Shown one piece after another: positions 6,453-13,107 of a DNA stretch of 13,107 nucleotides (position 1 is the stretch's first letter; each line of letters starts with the position of its first letter). The translations under genes were made by a program, and so were the position numbers. Source of the stretch: an uncultured Ruminococcus sp. (lineage in GTDB: Bacteria; Bacillota; Clostridia; Oscillospirales; Acutalibacteraceae); assembly GCA_946414115.1 (NCBI GenBank), contig CAMKNF010000042.1, positions 1 through 13,107 on the forward strand, in the 5' to 3' direction. The notes beneath the pieces were generated by a model that had not been told where the DNA came from, did no database searches, and saw nothing but the letters and a program-made list of their open reading frames with translations.

Positions 6453-7415
6453 ATGAATGTTTCAGTTCTCGGATGCGGCAGATGGGGCAGCTGCATTGCA
6501 TGGTATCTTGATAAAATAGGACATAATGTACTTTCCTGCGGTCTTGCCGACGCACCTGAATTTATTCAGCTTGAAAAAACGCACAAAAACGACTATCTGA
6601 CCTTTCCCGATTCAATTGAAGTATCCTCGGATTTGGAAAAAGCTTTAGGCAGAGCGGAAGTAATTGTTATTTCAATTTCTTCTCAATATCTGCGTTCTTA
6701 TTTTGAGGACATTTCAAAGTACAACCTTGACAACAAAATTATTGTGCTTTGTATGAAGGGCGTTGAAGCTACAACCGGCAAGCGCCTCAGCGAGGTTGTC
6801 GGAGATTTTGTTGACGAAAGCAAAACTCCTATTGCCGTGTGGGTAGGTCCCGGTCACCCTCAGGATTATGTAAATGGTATTCCGAACTGTATGGTAATCG
6901 ACAGCAAAAATCAGGCTGTAAAGGAAAAGCTTGTCAATGAATTTACAAGCGAGCTTATCCGTTTTTACCTTGGTACCGACTTAATCGGAAGTGAAATCGG
7001 AGCAGCCGCTAAAAATGTAATAGGAATTGCCGCAGGTATGCTTGACGGTCTTAACTACACTTCCCTTAAGGGTGCGCTAATGGCACGAGGTACAAGGGAA
7101 ATTGCAAGACTTATAAAAGCACTTGGCGGAAACGAAATGAGTGCATACGGACTTTGCCACCTCGGAGATTACGAGGCTACGCTGTTTTCTCCTTGGAGTC
7201 ATAACAGAAAATACGGCGAGGACCTTGTTAAAGGAATTAAGTTTGAAAAGCTTGCAGAAGGCGTTATGACTTCAAAAGCCTTGTACAAGCTTGGCTGTGA
7301 CTACGGAGTTGAGCTTCCTATTGTTGAGAGCGTTTATAACGTTTTATTTAATAATGTAGACGCAAAAGAGGCTTTAGGACAGCTTTTTGTGCGCTCGGTA
7401 AAAAAGGAATTCTAA
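6453..7415 (+). CDS. gpsA: Divergent NAD(P)H-dependent glycerol-3-phosphate dehydrogenase
   Basis: Expected to interconvert dihydroxyacetone phosphate and sn-glycerol 3-phosphate in the cytoplasm, supplying phospholipid and glycerol-phosphate polymers. The 320 residues show an N-terminal Rossmann motif GCGRWG (7-12), CMKGVE (100-105), the catalytic-lysine segment AAAKNVIGIAAGM (184-196, K187) and a C-terminal helical domain with LGDY (D239) and NRKYG (251-255). Two usually stable segments differ from the E. coli enzyme. The GPTFAKE loop is replaced by GPGHPQDY at 132-139, and GLGDLVLTCT by HLGDYEATLF at 236-245. Catalytic positions are kept, so it may have an altered substrate or belong to a Clostridia subfamily. 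AGGAG lies 9 bases before the ATG. It is followed 15 bases later by a membrane glycosyltransferase gene, probably in the same operon. A weak promoter (TTGTTT, 16 bases, TACTAT, 6393-6420) may precede it. Confidence 0.85.
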   Translation: MNVSVLGCGRWGSCIAWYLDKIGHNVLSCGLADAPEFIQLEKTHKNDYLTFPDSIEVSSDLEKALGRAEVIVISISSQYLRSYFEDISKYNLDNKIIVLCMKGVEATTGKRLSEVVGDFVDESKTPIAVWVGPGHPQDYVNGIPNCMVIDSKNQAVKEKLVNEFTSELIRFYLGTDLIGSEIGAAAKNVIGIAAGMLDGLNYTSLKGALMARGTREIARLIKALGGNEMSAYGLCHLGDYEATLFSPWSHNRKYGEDLVKGIKFEKLAEGVMTSKALYKLGCDYGVELPIVESVYNVLFNNVDAKEALGQLFVRSVKKEF

Positions 7416-7430
7416 CAGGCGGAAATGATA

Positions 7431-9113
7431 ATGAAAAATAAAGGAACTAAAAATAATAATTCAAAAAAGAAAACTACAAACGGCAAGAACTCTACAGTTA
7501 AAACAATCAAAAAGCAAAACACGTTTGAATATCTTATTGTAAACATAATATGTATGTTCTTGTTTGTTGCATTCGGATACATAGCAATAATGAGCTTTTT
7601 GCAGACAAGCGTCTTTGACCAGTCGGCTTATTCAAGCGAAAAAATTATTTATCAGATGGATAATATTGCACTGAATATTTTCTGCACAGCTGTTTTTGCA
7701 GTTTTTGTGTTTAAAATGAAAAAGCACTACGATTTCTTTGCAAAAGTTAATCTGCGTTTTATGGAAGTCGGACTTGTAGTTTACACAATTCTGCTTGGCT
7801 TGATATGGATTTTTTCCGTTGCTTCAGTTCCTGCCGCAGACAGTCAGAGCGTATTTGAAACAGCAACAGGTGCGGCTGTCGGTGATTATACATCAATAAC
7901 CGGAAACGGAGAGTTTTATAACAGCGCATACTACAACGGTCACGCTTACTATAATTACTATCCGTTCCAGCTTGGATTTGTGTTAATAAGTGAGATGGTT
8001 TACAGAATTTTCGGCATTTCAAGCTCTATGCCTGTACAGGTTATTAACGTAATCTGCGTCGCTGTTGCATATCTCGGCATTGCAAAAATCACAAAGCTTG
8101 TTTTTAAAAAACGTTCAATTGAATTTATTGCAATTCTTCTGCTTGCAGGCTGTTTTCAGCCGATGCTTTTCAGCACATTTGTTTACGGCAATATCATCGG
8201 AATGTGCTGTGCAATCTGGGCAAGCTACTTCCTGATAAAATATTTTCAGACTTCGAAGTATTTACTTCTTCTCCCCTGCGCAGGACTTCTTGTCCTTGCG
8301 ACAATGGCAAAATACAACAATATGATTTATCTCGTTGCGTTTGTAATTATGCTGATAATTCATACAGTGAAAGAGAAAAAATGGCAGAGCATTGCGTTTG
8401 CACTTGCACTCTGCATTGCAACAGTAGGAATAAATAATCTTGTTATTTTAAGCTATGAAAGCCGTGCAAACACTAAACTTGCCGACGGCGTATCGCAGAC
8501 TATGTACCTTGATATGGGACTCAACGATTCATATATGGCTCCGGGTTGGTACAACGGAATTGCGCTTGAAACATATAAGAACAGTAATCTTGACAATAAA
8601 GTTGCCGACCGGAGAGCGTGGAACGACATTATGAACAGATTAGATGTTTTCGGAACAAATCCGGGATATGCAATTGACTTCTTCGGCAAGAAAATTGTCA
8701 GTCAATGGAATGAACCGACCTTTGAAAGCATATGGGTGAGCGAAGTTAAATCACACAGCTATAACGTAAACTCAATAGGCAACGGAATGTATAACGGAAG
8801 TTTGGGACAGTTCTTTGAGCTGTATTTCAATCTGTATATGCAGATTCTGTATATTCTGTTTATGATAGGAATTTACTGTTTGTTCCAAAAACGCAGGACA
8901 AATATTGAAACAGTTTTGCTTCTTCTTGTTGTTCTCGGAGGATTTGGGTATCATCTTTTGTTCGAAGGAAAATCGCAGTATATTCTGACATATATCATTC
9001 TGCTTATTCCGACTGCGGCATTCGGAATGAATACAATTCTTGAGGGTAAATATACGAAAGTAAAAGAAGTTGTAGGAAAGCTGAAAGCAATTCCTGAAAA
9101 GAAAAATGCATAA
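7431..9113 (+). CDS. GT-C-type multi-spanning membrane glycosyltransferase
   Basis: A 560-residue integral membrane protein resembling GT39/PMT/ArnT-like enzymes, which move a sugar from a polyprenyl phosphate donor to an acceptor outside the membrane. A basic Lys/Asn-rich cytosolic tail (1-32) is followed by hydrophobic segments at about 34-56, 78-96, 112-131, 180-195, 200-221, 230-250, 252-270, 276-291, 298-310, 320-340, and several after 465. A loop after the third segment carries an acidic residue (AADSQ, D137) where GT-C enzymes place their catalytic Asp. YYNYYPFQLGF (173-183) and YMAPGWYNG (368-376) are further family-like motifs. An ATG two codons upstream (7425) is possible, but 7431 has the better spacing (8 bases) from GGCGG. 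It lies just after gpsA and ends at a strong terminator. Donor and acceptor are unknown; the class is clear, the subfamily is not. Confidence 0.75.
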   Translation: MKNKGTKNNNSKKKTTNGKNSTVKTIKKQNTFEYLIVNIICMFLFVAFGYIAIMSFLQTSVFDQSAYSSEKIIYQMDNIALNIFCTAVFAVFVFKMKKHYDFFAKVNLRFMEVGLVVYTILLGLIWIFSVASVPAADSQSVFETATGAAVGDYTSITGNGEFYNSAYYNGHAYYNYYPFQLGFVLISEMVYRIFGISSSMPVQVINVICVAVAYLGIAKITKLVFKKRSIEFIAILLLAGCFQPMLFSTFVYGNIIGMCCAIWASYFLIKYFQTSKYLLLLPCAGLLVLATMAKYNNMIYLVAFVIMLIIHTVKEKKWQSIAFALALCIATVGINNLVILSYESRANTKLADGVSQTMYLDMGLNDSYMAPGWYNGIALETYKNSNLDNKVADRRAWNDIMNRLDVFGTNPGYAIDFFGKKIVSQWNEPTFESIWVSEVKSHSYNVNSIGNGMYNGSLGQFFELYFNLYMQILYILFMIGIYCLFQKRRTNIETVLLLLVVLGGFGYHLLFEGKSQYILTYIILLIPTAAFGMNTILEGKYTKVKEVVGKLKAIPEKKNA

Positions 9114-9118
9114 CTAAC

Positions 9119-9167
9119 AAAGGCTGTAATGCTTGGCAACTTACCAATACGCATTGCAGCTTTTTTT
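9119..9167 (+). terminator. Intrinsic terminator after gpsA-glycosyltransferase operon
   Basis: GCTGTAATGC (9123-9132) pairs with GCATTGCAGC (9151-9160), 10 bp with one G-U, extended by A-T pairs into the flanking tracts. An inner TTGG/CCAA stem (9133-9136 with 9144-9147) adds to it. Seven T follow at 9161-9167. It starts 6 bases after the glycosyltransferase stop codon. It separates convergent genes; the minus-strand nucleotidyltransferase stop codon at 9166-9168 overlaps the T-tract. Confidence 0.9.
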
Positions 9168-10389
9168 AAAAATCAAAATCATCAAAGCCTGTTTCTTTGA
9201 GCAAGCCTTCATAGTATTTTACATCATCGTCAGTATATGAGAATCTGTTTTGAAAGCCGCCCTTTACATTGACATTTTTTTCAATAAAAAATCTCTTGAA
9301 CCACATCTGAAACCAAGAAACGGGCAATAAAAACGGTAATTTATTTACGTAGGGATAATGAACCGACATAAATTTTTTGTTTGGGAACAAGCTCCTTAAA
9401 AAATAGGAAAGCTTTGACTTCCTTTTGCCCTCTTTCTCGGCTAATTTTATCATCTTGTGCGAGTCTATCATTACTCCCGCATCAAGCCTGCCGAGCCTTG
9501 CACTAAGAAGAATGAAAACTTCCAAATCATCAAATGCAATCTTTTGCTTCTCGGGCGAAAACCAGTTGAAAGCAATTTCTCTTATACGTTTTTCAAAAGT
9601 TTCGAGTTTAAAAAGTCTGAGCTTTTCATTAAGATATTCAAAGTCAAATTCATCTTTATGATTACGATAATAGACGTAAGTGTCAAGCAACATTCTGATA
9701 CTCAAACCGCCTATTCTAAAATGATTTGAATTGTGGACAAGCATATATAAATAGTGATCCTCAAGACTTAATTCATATGAAAAATCATAGCCTTTACGTT
9801 TTATAGAACGGTCAATTATATCAACAAGATATGGATAATAATATTCCCATTCGTGAACAAGCGTTGCGTGCATTTCAATGTACATATACGGCTTTTTTTG
9901 AAAATGATACTGATTATCGTCGTTATGCAAAAACTCAAAGCCGATTTCCGAAAATGCCTTTTTTACCACTTCAATCTGATTTCTGTCAAAAAGAATATCA
10001 TAATCACTAATTGAGCGATAATCTGTGCGAGGATATTCATTTTTGATAAAATAGCCCTTGAGCGGAACATTTTTTATTTTGTATTTATCAAAGGCAGAAA
10101 GCACCTTTTCAATCTCATAGCTATGATTGCTGTCAATTAAAATTTCAGCATTAATATTCTCTTTCAGAATTTTAACAACATCATAATTTGTAAAATAATC
10201 CTTAGGCAGAGTTAAAACCGTATTTGAAAAAGCAGCGTCAAGTCCGCATATTTTTGCTCGTTTTAACAATCTTTGCCAGTTTATATTCTCATACGGAATC
10301 GGAGCAGGAGTTTCGTTTACAGCAGATGATAAAACGCTGATAAGATAGGAATATTCTTTTTTTTCAATTTCAGTCAACTGTTTTTTCAT
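9166..10389 (-). CDS. NTP_transf_5 family nucleotidyltransferase-like protein
   Basis: A 407-residue soluble protein matching the uncharacterised nucleotidyltransferase family (PF14907-like). The signature VPLKGYFIKNEYP at 108-120 leads to R125 and SDYDILF at 128-134; D129 and D131 form the paired acidic residues of the polymerase-beta-type fold. IEMHATLVHE (171-180) gives a third acidic position at E172. A helical part with LVHNSNHF (217-224) and IRMLLDTYVYY (231-241) follows. No membrane segment is evident. It is the last gene of a three-gene operon and overlaps the peptidase gene by 20 bases. Members occur beside PqqD proteins and in some lasso-peptide gene clusters, where they have been linked to decorating the peptide; that link is known for other members and only inferred here. 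The substrate is unknown. The ribosome binding site is weak (AGGAA, about 12 bases away), consistent with coupling to upstream translation. Confidence 0.8.
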   Translation of the reverse strand: MKKQLTEIEKKEYSYLISVLSSAVNETPAPIPYENINWQRLLKRAKICGLDAAFSNTVLTLPKDYFTNYDVVKILKENINAEILIDSNHSYEIEKVLSAFDKYKIKNVPLKGYFIKNEYPRTDYRSISDYDILFDRNQIEVVKKAFSEIGFEFLHNDDNQYHFQKKPYMYIEMHATLVHEWEYYYPYLVDIIDRSIKRKGYDFSYELSLEDHYLYMLVHNSNHFRIGGLSIRMLLDTYVYYRNHKDEFDFEYLNEKLRLFKLETFEKRIREIAFNWFSPEKQKIAFDDLEVFILLSARLGRLDAGVMIDSHKMIKLAEKEGKRKSKLSYFLRSLFPNKKFMSVHYPYVNKLPFLLPVSWFQMWFKRFFIEKNVNVKGGFQNRFSYTDDDVKYYEGLLKETGFDDFDF

Positions 10390-10873
10390 CTGATTTTTTA
10401 TTTCCTTTTCCGAATAATTTTGATACTTTATTTACACCGAAACGATAAGAATGTCTGAAAAATCGGGTATAGAACCAGAAGTTGACATATAATCTGTAGC
10501 TGAAAGAATTTACACTGTACGCCTTTCCTTTACGGTAAAAAGCCGTCACAACGCCTATAATATCGCTGTCCTTTATTCCGTGCTCAAGCGCAAACTGATT
10601 GTCGCCGCAGAGCACATAGCTTCCGTCGGCATCAAAATTAACAATTCTGTGGAGAACATAAACTCCGTTGCTCCTCCTATAAAGCGGAATATCGAAAAGG
10701 TGCAGTCTGCCGCTTGGCTTTGAGAGTACTACAACGTCTTCACCGTCACGCAGCATAGGAAGCATACTTTTACCCTTCGGGGTAAAGGTCACCGTACCGC
10801 CGCTGTTTAATTTTTCAACCATTATATCAATAACATCATCAATTGCGACTTCTTTACTCAAGAATATCAGCAC
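10370..10873 (-). CDS. S24/S26 family peptidase with Ser/His signature
   Basis: A 167-residue protein related to signal peptidase I and LexA-type serine peptidases. The nucleophile motif GKSMLPML has its serine at S36, followed by RDGEDVVVL, an IPLYRRSNG strand and VLHRIV with H75, then YVLCGDNQ (86-93). Bacterial type I signal peptidases use a lysine where this protein has H75; His at this place is the pattern of the ER/archaeal/SipW branch, so a Ser-His dyad is predicted. There is no N-terminal membrane anchor, so it is probably not a general secretion signal peptidase. The GTG start (10871-10873) has AAGG upstream and overlaps the PqqD gene by 20 bases; a TTG four codons later is an alternative. 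Sitting between PqqD and nucleotidyltransferase genes, it may process a peptide, which is an inference. Confidence 0.8.
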   Translation of the reverse strand: MLIFLSKEVAIDDVIDIMVEKLNSGGTVTFTPKGKSMLPMLRDGEDVVVLSKPSGRLHLFDIPLYRRSNGVYVLHRIVNFDADGSYVLCGDNQFALEHGIKDSDIIGVVTAFYRKGKAYSVNSFSYRLYVNFWFYTRFFRHSYRFGVNKVSKLFGKGNKKSDEKTVD

Positions 10874-11117
10874 CCTTTACCTTTTCAATGAACAAATCAA
10901 TGTCTGCTTCTGCTTTTTGCGGAGTGACTTCGTATTCATCAAGCATTTTACTGATAAGCTCTTCCCTGTCGGAACCGCTCTGCATAAGCTTAAAAAGAAA
11001 TGCACCTGTTTCGTTAAGATTAATAATGCCGTTAAAATCAAGTGACATATTATTTACGGGAACTACAACGTAGGAATCTGCAACCTTGCGCAGAATAAAA
11101 TCTTCCTTTATTTTCAT
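10854..11117 (-). CDS. PqqD-like protein (RiPP recognition element fold)
   Basis: An 87-residue protein with the PqqD/RRE pattern. An N-terminal beta section (residues 1-31, FILRKVADSYVVVPVNN then MSLDFNGIINLN) is followed by a winged-helix part NETGAFLFKLMQSGSDREELISKMLDEYEVTPQKAEADIDLFIEKVKGADIL. The LNETGAFLFKLM segment and the E-V-x-x-x-x-A-x-x-D-I-x-x-F region are the typical core. PqqD proteins bind leader peptides and present them to modifying enzymes. The ATG at 11117 is chosen over an upstream in-frame ATG at 11201 because AGGTGA lies 5 bases before it and the upstream extension crosses the groEL terminator. It is the first gene of the cassette. No precursor peptide gene is seen next to it. 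Confidence 0.85.
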   Translation of the reverse strand: MKIKEDFILRKVADSYVVVPVNNMSLDFNGIINLNETGAFLFKLMQSGSDREELISKMLDEYEVTPQKAEADIDLFIEKVKGADILE

Positions 11118-11153
11118 AAAATCACCTGCTAAATTTAAATATTTTACAAAACC

Positions 11154-11182
11154 ATTATAATATAGAGCAGAAAAAAAAGCAA
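11154..11182 (-). promoter_or_regulatory. Possible promoter of the PqqD cassette
   Basis: A perfect TATAAT reads on the minus strand at 11154-11159, about 37 bases before the PqqD ATG. The only partner 17 bases upstream is TTGCTT (11177-11182), a poor -35 that overlaps the T-tract of the groEL terminator. The cassette could instead rely on readthrough from groEL. Confidence 0.4.
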
Positions 11183-11208
11183 GGGCATTGCAATATAACA
11201 ATGCCCTT
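11171..11208 (-). terminator. Intrinsic terminator of groESL operon
   Basis: On the minus strand AAGGGCATTG pairs with CAATGCCCTT (11199-11208 with 11181-11190), a perfect 10-bp stem with an 8-base loop, followed by GC and eight T (11178-11171). It begins 22 bases after the groEL stop codon. Confidence 0.93.
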
Positions 11209-11230
11209 AAATGATATTAATGCCTATTAA

Positions 11231-12859
11231 TTAATACATTCCGCCCATATCGGGTGCTGCGGGAGCGGCAGGAGCGGCAGGCTCTTTGATGTCGGCAACG
11301 AGTGACTCTGTTGTGAGTACCATTGCGGCAACGGAAGAAGCGTTCTGGAGAGCTGAACGTGTAACCTTTGTCGGGTCAACAATGCCTGCGGCTACCATAT
11401 CTGTGTACTCCTCTGTAAGAGCGTTGAAGCCGTAGCCGACCTTGTTAGCCTTCTTTACGTTTTCTGCAATTACACTGCCCTCAAGACCTGCGTTTGCGGC
11501 AATTTGACGAAGGGGCTCTTCAAGTGCTTTAAGAACAATCTTTGCACCTGTCTTTGCATCGCCTTCGAGTGTATCAACATAAGCTGCTACAGCAGGGATA
11601 GCGTTCATACAAGCGATACCACCGCCTGCAACAATGCCCTCTTCAACTGCTGCCTTTGTAGCTGCAAGTGCGTCCTCAATGCGGAGCTTCTTCTCCTTCA
11701 TTTCTACTTCTGTAGCTGCGCCAACCTTGATTACAGCTACGCCGCCTGCGAGCTTTGCAAGACGCTCCTGAAGCTTTTCACGGTCAAAGTCTGATGTTGT
11801 AGCTTCAATCTGCTGTCTGATCTGAGCAACTCTGCCCTTGATTGCGTCTTTATCTCCTGAACCGTCAACGATGATTGTGTTTTCCTTTTCAACCTTAACC
11901 TGACGAGCAGTACCGAGCTGGTCAATAGTTGTATCTTTGAGTTCAAGACCAAGGTCTGAAGTAATTACAGTACCGCCTGTAAGAGTAGCAATATCCTGAA
12001 GCATTTCCTTTCTTCTGTCGCCAAAACCGGGAGCTTTTACTGCAACACAAGTGAATGTACCACGGAGCTTATTGAGTACGAGAGTTGTAAGTGCCTCGCC
12101 CTCAACGTCCTCTGCGATGATGAGAAGCTTTCTGCCTGACTGAACTACCTGCTCAAGGAGAGGAAGAATTTCCTGTGTTGTGGAAATCTTCTTGTCTGTG
12201 ATAAGAATGAGAGGATTGTCAAGCTCTGCTACCATTTTGTCTGTATCTGTTACCATATATGGAGCGATGTAACCTCTGTCGAACATCATACCTTCAACAA
12301 CTTCACTGTAGGTTTCAGCTGTCTTTGACTCCTCAACTGTGATTACACCGTCTGTTGTAACCTTATCCATTGCTTCTGCAATGAGATTTCCGATAAATTC
12401 GTCCTGTGAAGAAACTGTTGCAACTCTTGCAATATCTTCTGTGCCTGCAACCTTCTGGCTGTTGTCCTTAACTGCCTTTACAGCAACGTCTACTGCGTCT
12501 GCGATACCCTTTTTAAGTACCATAGGATTAGCACCGGCAGTTACGTTCTTCATACCCTCTCTGATAAGAGCCTGTGCAAGAAGTGTAGCTGTTGTTGTAC
12601 CGTCGCCTGCAATGTCGTTTGTCTTGATTGAAACTTCTTTTACAAGCTGTGCGCCCATATTCTCAAAAGGATCGTCAAGCTCAATTTCTTTTGCAATTGT
12701 AACACCGTCGTTTGTGATTAACGGAGCACCGAACTTCTTGTCGAGAACAACGTTTCTGCCCTTGGGGCCGAGTGTGATTTTTACTGTATCAGCGAGCTGG
12801 TCGATGCCCTTCATAAGAGCCTTTCTTGCGTCTTCACCATATGCAATTTGTTTAGCCAT
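11231..12859 (-). CDS. groEL: Chaperonin GroEL (Hsp60)
   Basis: The large subunit of the ATP-driven folding chamber; fourteen subunits form two stacked rings capped by GroES in the cytoplasm. The 542 residues are full length and collinear with the family. They include KITLGPKGRNVVLD (27-40), the nucleotide-binding NDIAGDGTTTATLLA (81-95, D86), AAVEEGIVAGGG (403-414) preceded by the ATPase residue D396 in RIEDAL, and the apical domain with RGYIAPYMVT (195-204). The C-terminus has an AAP-repeat linker and ends GGMY, a short version of the usual GGM tail. The ATG at 12859 has GGAGGT 8 bases upstream and lies 35 bases after the groES stop. A terminator follows. Heat-shock control would lie upstream of groES, outside the window. 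Confidence 0.99.
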   Translation of the reverse strand: MAKQIAYGEDARKALMKGIDQLADTVKITLGPKGRNVVLDKKFGAPLITNDGVTIAKEIELDDPFENMGAQLVKEVSIKTNDIAGDGTTTATLLAQALIREGMKNVTAGANPMVLKKGIADAVDVAVKAVKDNSQKVAGTEDIARVATVSSQDEFIGNLIAEAMDKVTTDGVITVEESKTAETYSEVVEGMMFDRGYIAPYMVTDTDKMVAELDNPLILITDKKISTTQEILPLLEQVVQSGRKLLIIAEDVEGEALTTLVLNKLRGTFTCVAVKAPGFGDRRKEMLQDIATLTGGTVITSDLGLELKDTTIDQLGTARQVKVEKENTIIVDGSGDKDAIKGRVAQIRQQIEATTSDFDREKLQERLAKLAGGVAVIKVGAATEVEMKEKKLRIEDALAATKAAVEEGIVAGGGIACMNAIPAVAAYVDTLEGDAKTGAKIVLKALEEPLRQIAANAGLEGSVIAENVKKANKVGYGFNALTEEYTDMVAAGIVDPTKVTRSALQNASSVAAMVLTTESLVADIKEPAAPAAPAAPDMGGMY

Positions 12860-12894
12860 AATTAATTACCTCCGATAAAAATAATATATTACGA

Positions 12895-13107
12895 TTATTC
12901 TACAGTTGCAAGAATATCCGACTGACAAACGATTGTATATTCTTCTCCGTCAATCTTAACTTCTGTTCCTGCATACTTGCTTGCGATTACCTTGTCGCCG
13001 ACCTTAACGTACATTTCAACCTCGTTGCCGTCAACGATTCCGCCTGGGCCTACTGCAACAACTGAAGCAAACTGAGGCTTCTCCTGTGCTGCGGAAGAAA
13101 GGATAAT
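12895..13107 (-). CDS. groES: Co-chaperonin GroES (Hsp10), C-terminal part
   Basis: The last 70 codons and the stop of GroES, the seven-subunit lid of the GroEL chamber. The visible part begins with IILSSAAQEKPQ, the end of the mobile loop that contacts GroEL. It continues through the beta-barrel core VVAVGPGG, VEMYVKVGDKVIASKYAGTEV and EEYTIVCQSDILATVE. About 23 N-terminal residues and the promoter lie beyond base 13107, so any CIRCE operator for HrcA cannot be assessed. Directly upstream of groEL in the usual groES-groEL order. Confidence 0.97.
   Translation of the reverse strand: MILSSAAQEKPQFASVVAVGPGGIVDGNEVEMYVKVGDKVIASKYAGTEVKIDGEEYTIVCQSDILATVE

Noticed and set aside
11118..11201. 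N-terminal extension of the PqqD frame
   Set aside because: It would cross the groEL terminator stem; ATG 11117 has a good ribosome binding site and the PqqD fold starts there.
11118..11230. Searched for a short RiPP precursor peptide before the PqqD gene
   Set aside because: The spacer is filled by the groEL terminator, a -10 element and the ribosome binding site; no credible small frame was seen.
12339..12878. 179-codon plus-strand open frame opposite groEL
   Set aside because: It is antisense to a highly conserved groEL, with Ser/Ala/Thr-rich low-complexity content and no ribosome binding site; a codon-bias shadow.
12860..13107. CIRCE operator for HrcA control of groESL
   Set aside because: The expected position is upstream of groES, outside the window; none is seen between groES and groEL.

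Overview
This window looks like a contig end from a low-GC Bacillota genome, probably class Clostridia and perhaps the Ruminococcaceae/Oscillospirales. The support is the gene content (DUF1292 protein, Lrp/AsnC-aminotransferase pair, PqqD-S26 peptidase-nucleotidyltransferase trio, Firmicutes-like 6S RNA), the AT-rich spacers and the strong AGGAGG-type ribosome binding sites. The taxon is inferred from protein style; no marker gene fixes it. Bases 1-45 are not biological. They match the 3' 45 bases of the Illumina P5/TruSeq universal adapter, and genomic sequence starts at base 46, inside a truncated aminotransferase gene.

Left block, minus strand (46-5463). Read in the direction of transcription, this holds a sugar-phosphate transferase (polyprenyl-phosphate-linked glycan initiation) and an O-antigen ligase/polymerase-like membrane protein. 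These are followed by glutamine-dependent NAD+ synthetase (nadE), a LURP-one/tubby-like protein, an Lrp/AsnC regulator and the truncated PLP aminotransferase. The glycan pair is preceded by a near-consensus promoter and a leader of about 220 nt carrying an intrinsic-terminator-like hairpin, which suggests control by attenuation or antitermination. The lrp gene has a promoter with perfect -35 and -10 hexamers buried in the end of the gene upstream, overlapped by a palindrome.

Middle block, plus strand (5785-9167). A DUF1292 gene with a good promoter is followed by a 6S RNA gene in an otherwise empty spacer. A divergent GpsA-like glycerol-3-phosphate dehydrogenase and a large GT-C-type membrane glycosyltransferase come next, closed by an intrinsic terminator. 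Cell-surface glycan assembly is therefore represented on both strands.

Right block, minus strand (9166-13107). groES (5' end outside the window) and groEL end in a clear terminator. Downstream is a compact, overlapping three-gene cassette: a PqqD-fold protein, an S24/S26 peptidase with a Ser/His rather than Ser/Lys signature, and an NTP_transf_5 nucleotidyltransferase-like protein. This trio is the best candidate for a poorly described system, since it resembles parts of a peptide-modification (RiPP) locus but has no visible precursor peptide or modifying enzyme in the window. No tRNA, CRISPR array, insertion sequence or phage gene was seen.
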